In this document: piece after piece, positions 5,299 to 5,418 of the stretch
Numbering within the stretch: position 1 is the stretch's first letter
How the letters are laid out: every line of letters begins with the position of its first letter
NCBI GenBank assembly: GCA_015491615.1
Contig: WFVN01000157.1
Coordinates: 1-5,418, forward strand
From: Gammaproteobacteria bacterium
GTDB taxonomy: Bacteria > Pseudomonadota > Gammaproteobacteria > S012-40
DNA length: 5,418 nt
Direction: 5' to 3'
The notes under the pieces: model-generated
Told to the model about the DNA's origin: nothing
The model's input: the letters and a program-made list of their open reading frames with translations, nothing else
Database searches by the model: none
Made by a program: the position numbers and the translations under genes

Positions 5299-5418
5299 GA
5301 CAGGGCCTCCAGGGCCGCCACCAGGGCCTTGGGATGGGTGAGGAAGGGGGCGTGCCCGGCCCCGGCCAGGCAGGTCACCGGTGGGCGGGGGACGAGGCGG
5401 GCCAGGTGCTCGGCCAGG
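5295..5418 (-). CDS. bioH: C-terminal part of pimeloyl-ACP methyl ester carboxylesterase BioH (5' end outside the window)
   Basis: Only the last 40 residues are in the window. They contain GHAPFLTHP, closely matching the catalytic-His region of BioH alpha/beta hydrolases (AHAPFISHP in the E. coli enzyme), preceded by a beta strand (PVTCLAGAG) and followed by a C-terminal helix ending ALVAALEALS. BioH hydrolyses the methyl ester of pimeloyl-ACP, ending the BioC-initiated pathway. The nucleophile Ser and the Asp of the triad lie beyond the window. The stop overlaps the GTG of bioC by four bases (GTGA), consistent with translational coupling. On the fragment alone any alpha/beta hydrolase could be argued, but motif and context together make BioH very likely. 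Confidence 0.88.
   Translation of the reverse strand, partial: LAEHLARLVPRPPVTCLAGAGHAPFLTHPKALVAALEALS

Noticed and set aside
1..5418. Defence system, mobile element, CRISPR array, tRNA, rRNA or riboswitch.
   Set aside because: I found no transposase, integrase, nuclease, direct-repeat array or structured RNA signature, and the composition is uniform across the window.

Overview
The window is very GC-rich, with strong G/C preference at third codon positions and almost no non-coding DNA. An Ectothiorhodospiraceae/Chromatiales-like gammaproteobacterium fits best. The arguments are the bioH-bioC route for pimeloyl-ACP synthesis, an outer-membrane beta-barrel gene (so a Gram-negative), and the base composition. 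The lineage is an inference, not a proof.

Layout. (1) Bases 3-326, + strand: the 3' end of an unrecognised gene. Its stop lies one base from the stop of the converging next gene. (2) Bases 2762-328, - strand: a two-gene unit. First comes a helical, Ala/Glu-rich protein with a disordered acidic tail. It overlaps by 4 bases an ABC1/UbiB-family atypical kinase with two C-terminal membrane segments. The kinase gene appears to begin at a CTG codon inside the CTGA overlap, behind a good ribosome binding site. This restores 31 N-terminal residues that an ATG/GTG/TTG-only gene caller would drop. (3) Bases 2763-2901: a divergent intergenic region with a -10-like box. (4) Bases 2902-3477, + strand: a small outer-membrane beta-barrel protein with a signal peptide, followed by an intrinsic terminator. 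(5) Bases 5418-3535, - strand: a probable operon of bioH (3' end only), bioC, an unrecognised protein with a Gly-rich repeat tail, and a small cupin. It ends at the same terminator hairpin, reached from the other side.

How the genes relate. BioC methylates the free carboxyl of malonyl-ACP so it can prime fatty-acid synthesis. BioH removes the methyl ester at pimeloyl-ACP. Their 4-base overlap fits joint expression. The two genes downstream of bioC have no known biotin role, and bioD does not follow bioC here. The ABC1 protein keeps HADPHPGN and DFG motifs, unlike classical enterobacterial UbiB (HADMHPGN, DCG). It is therefore more likely a paralogue in membrane-lipid or quinone homeostasis than the main ubiquinone-pathway UbiB.

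I saw no mobile element, CRISPR array, tRNA, rRNA or phage gene, and no clear novel multi-gene system. The points most worth checking are the CTG start, the ABC1/helical-protein pair, and the Gly-rich protein/cupin pair on the bio operon.
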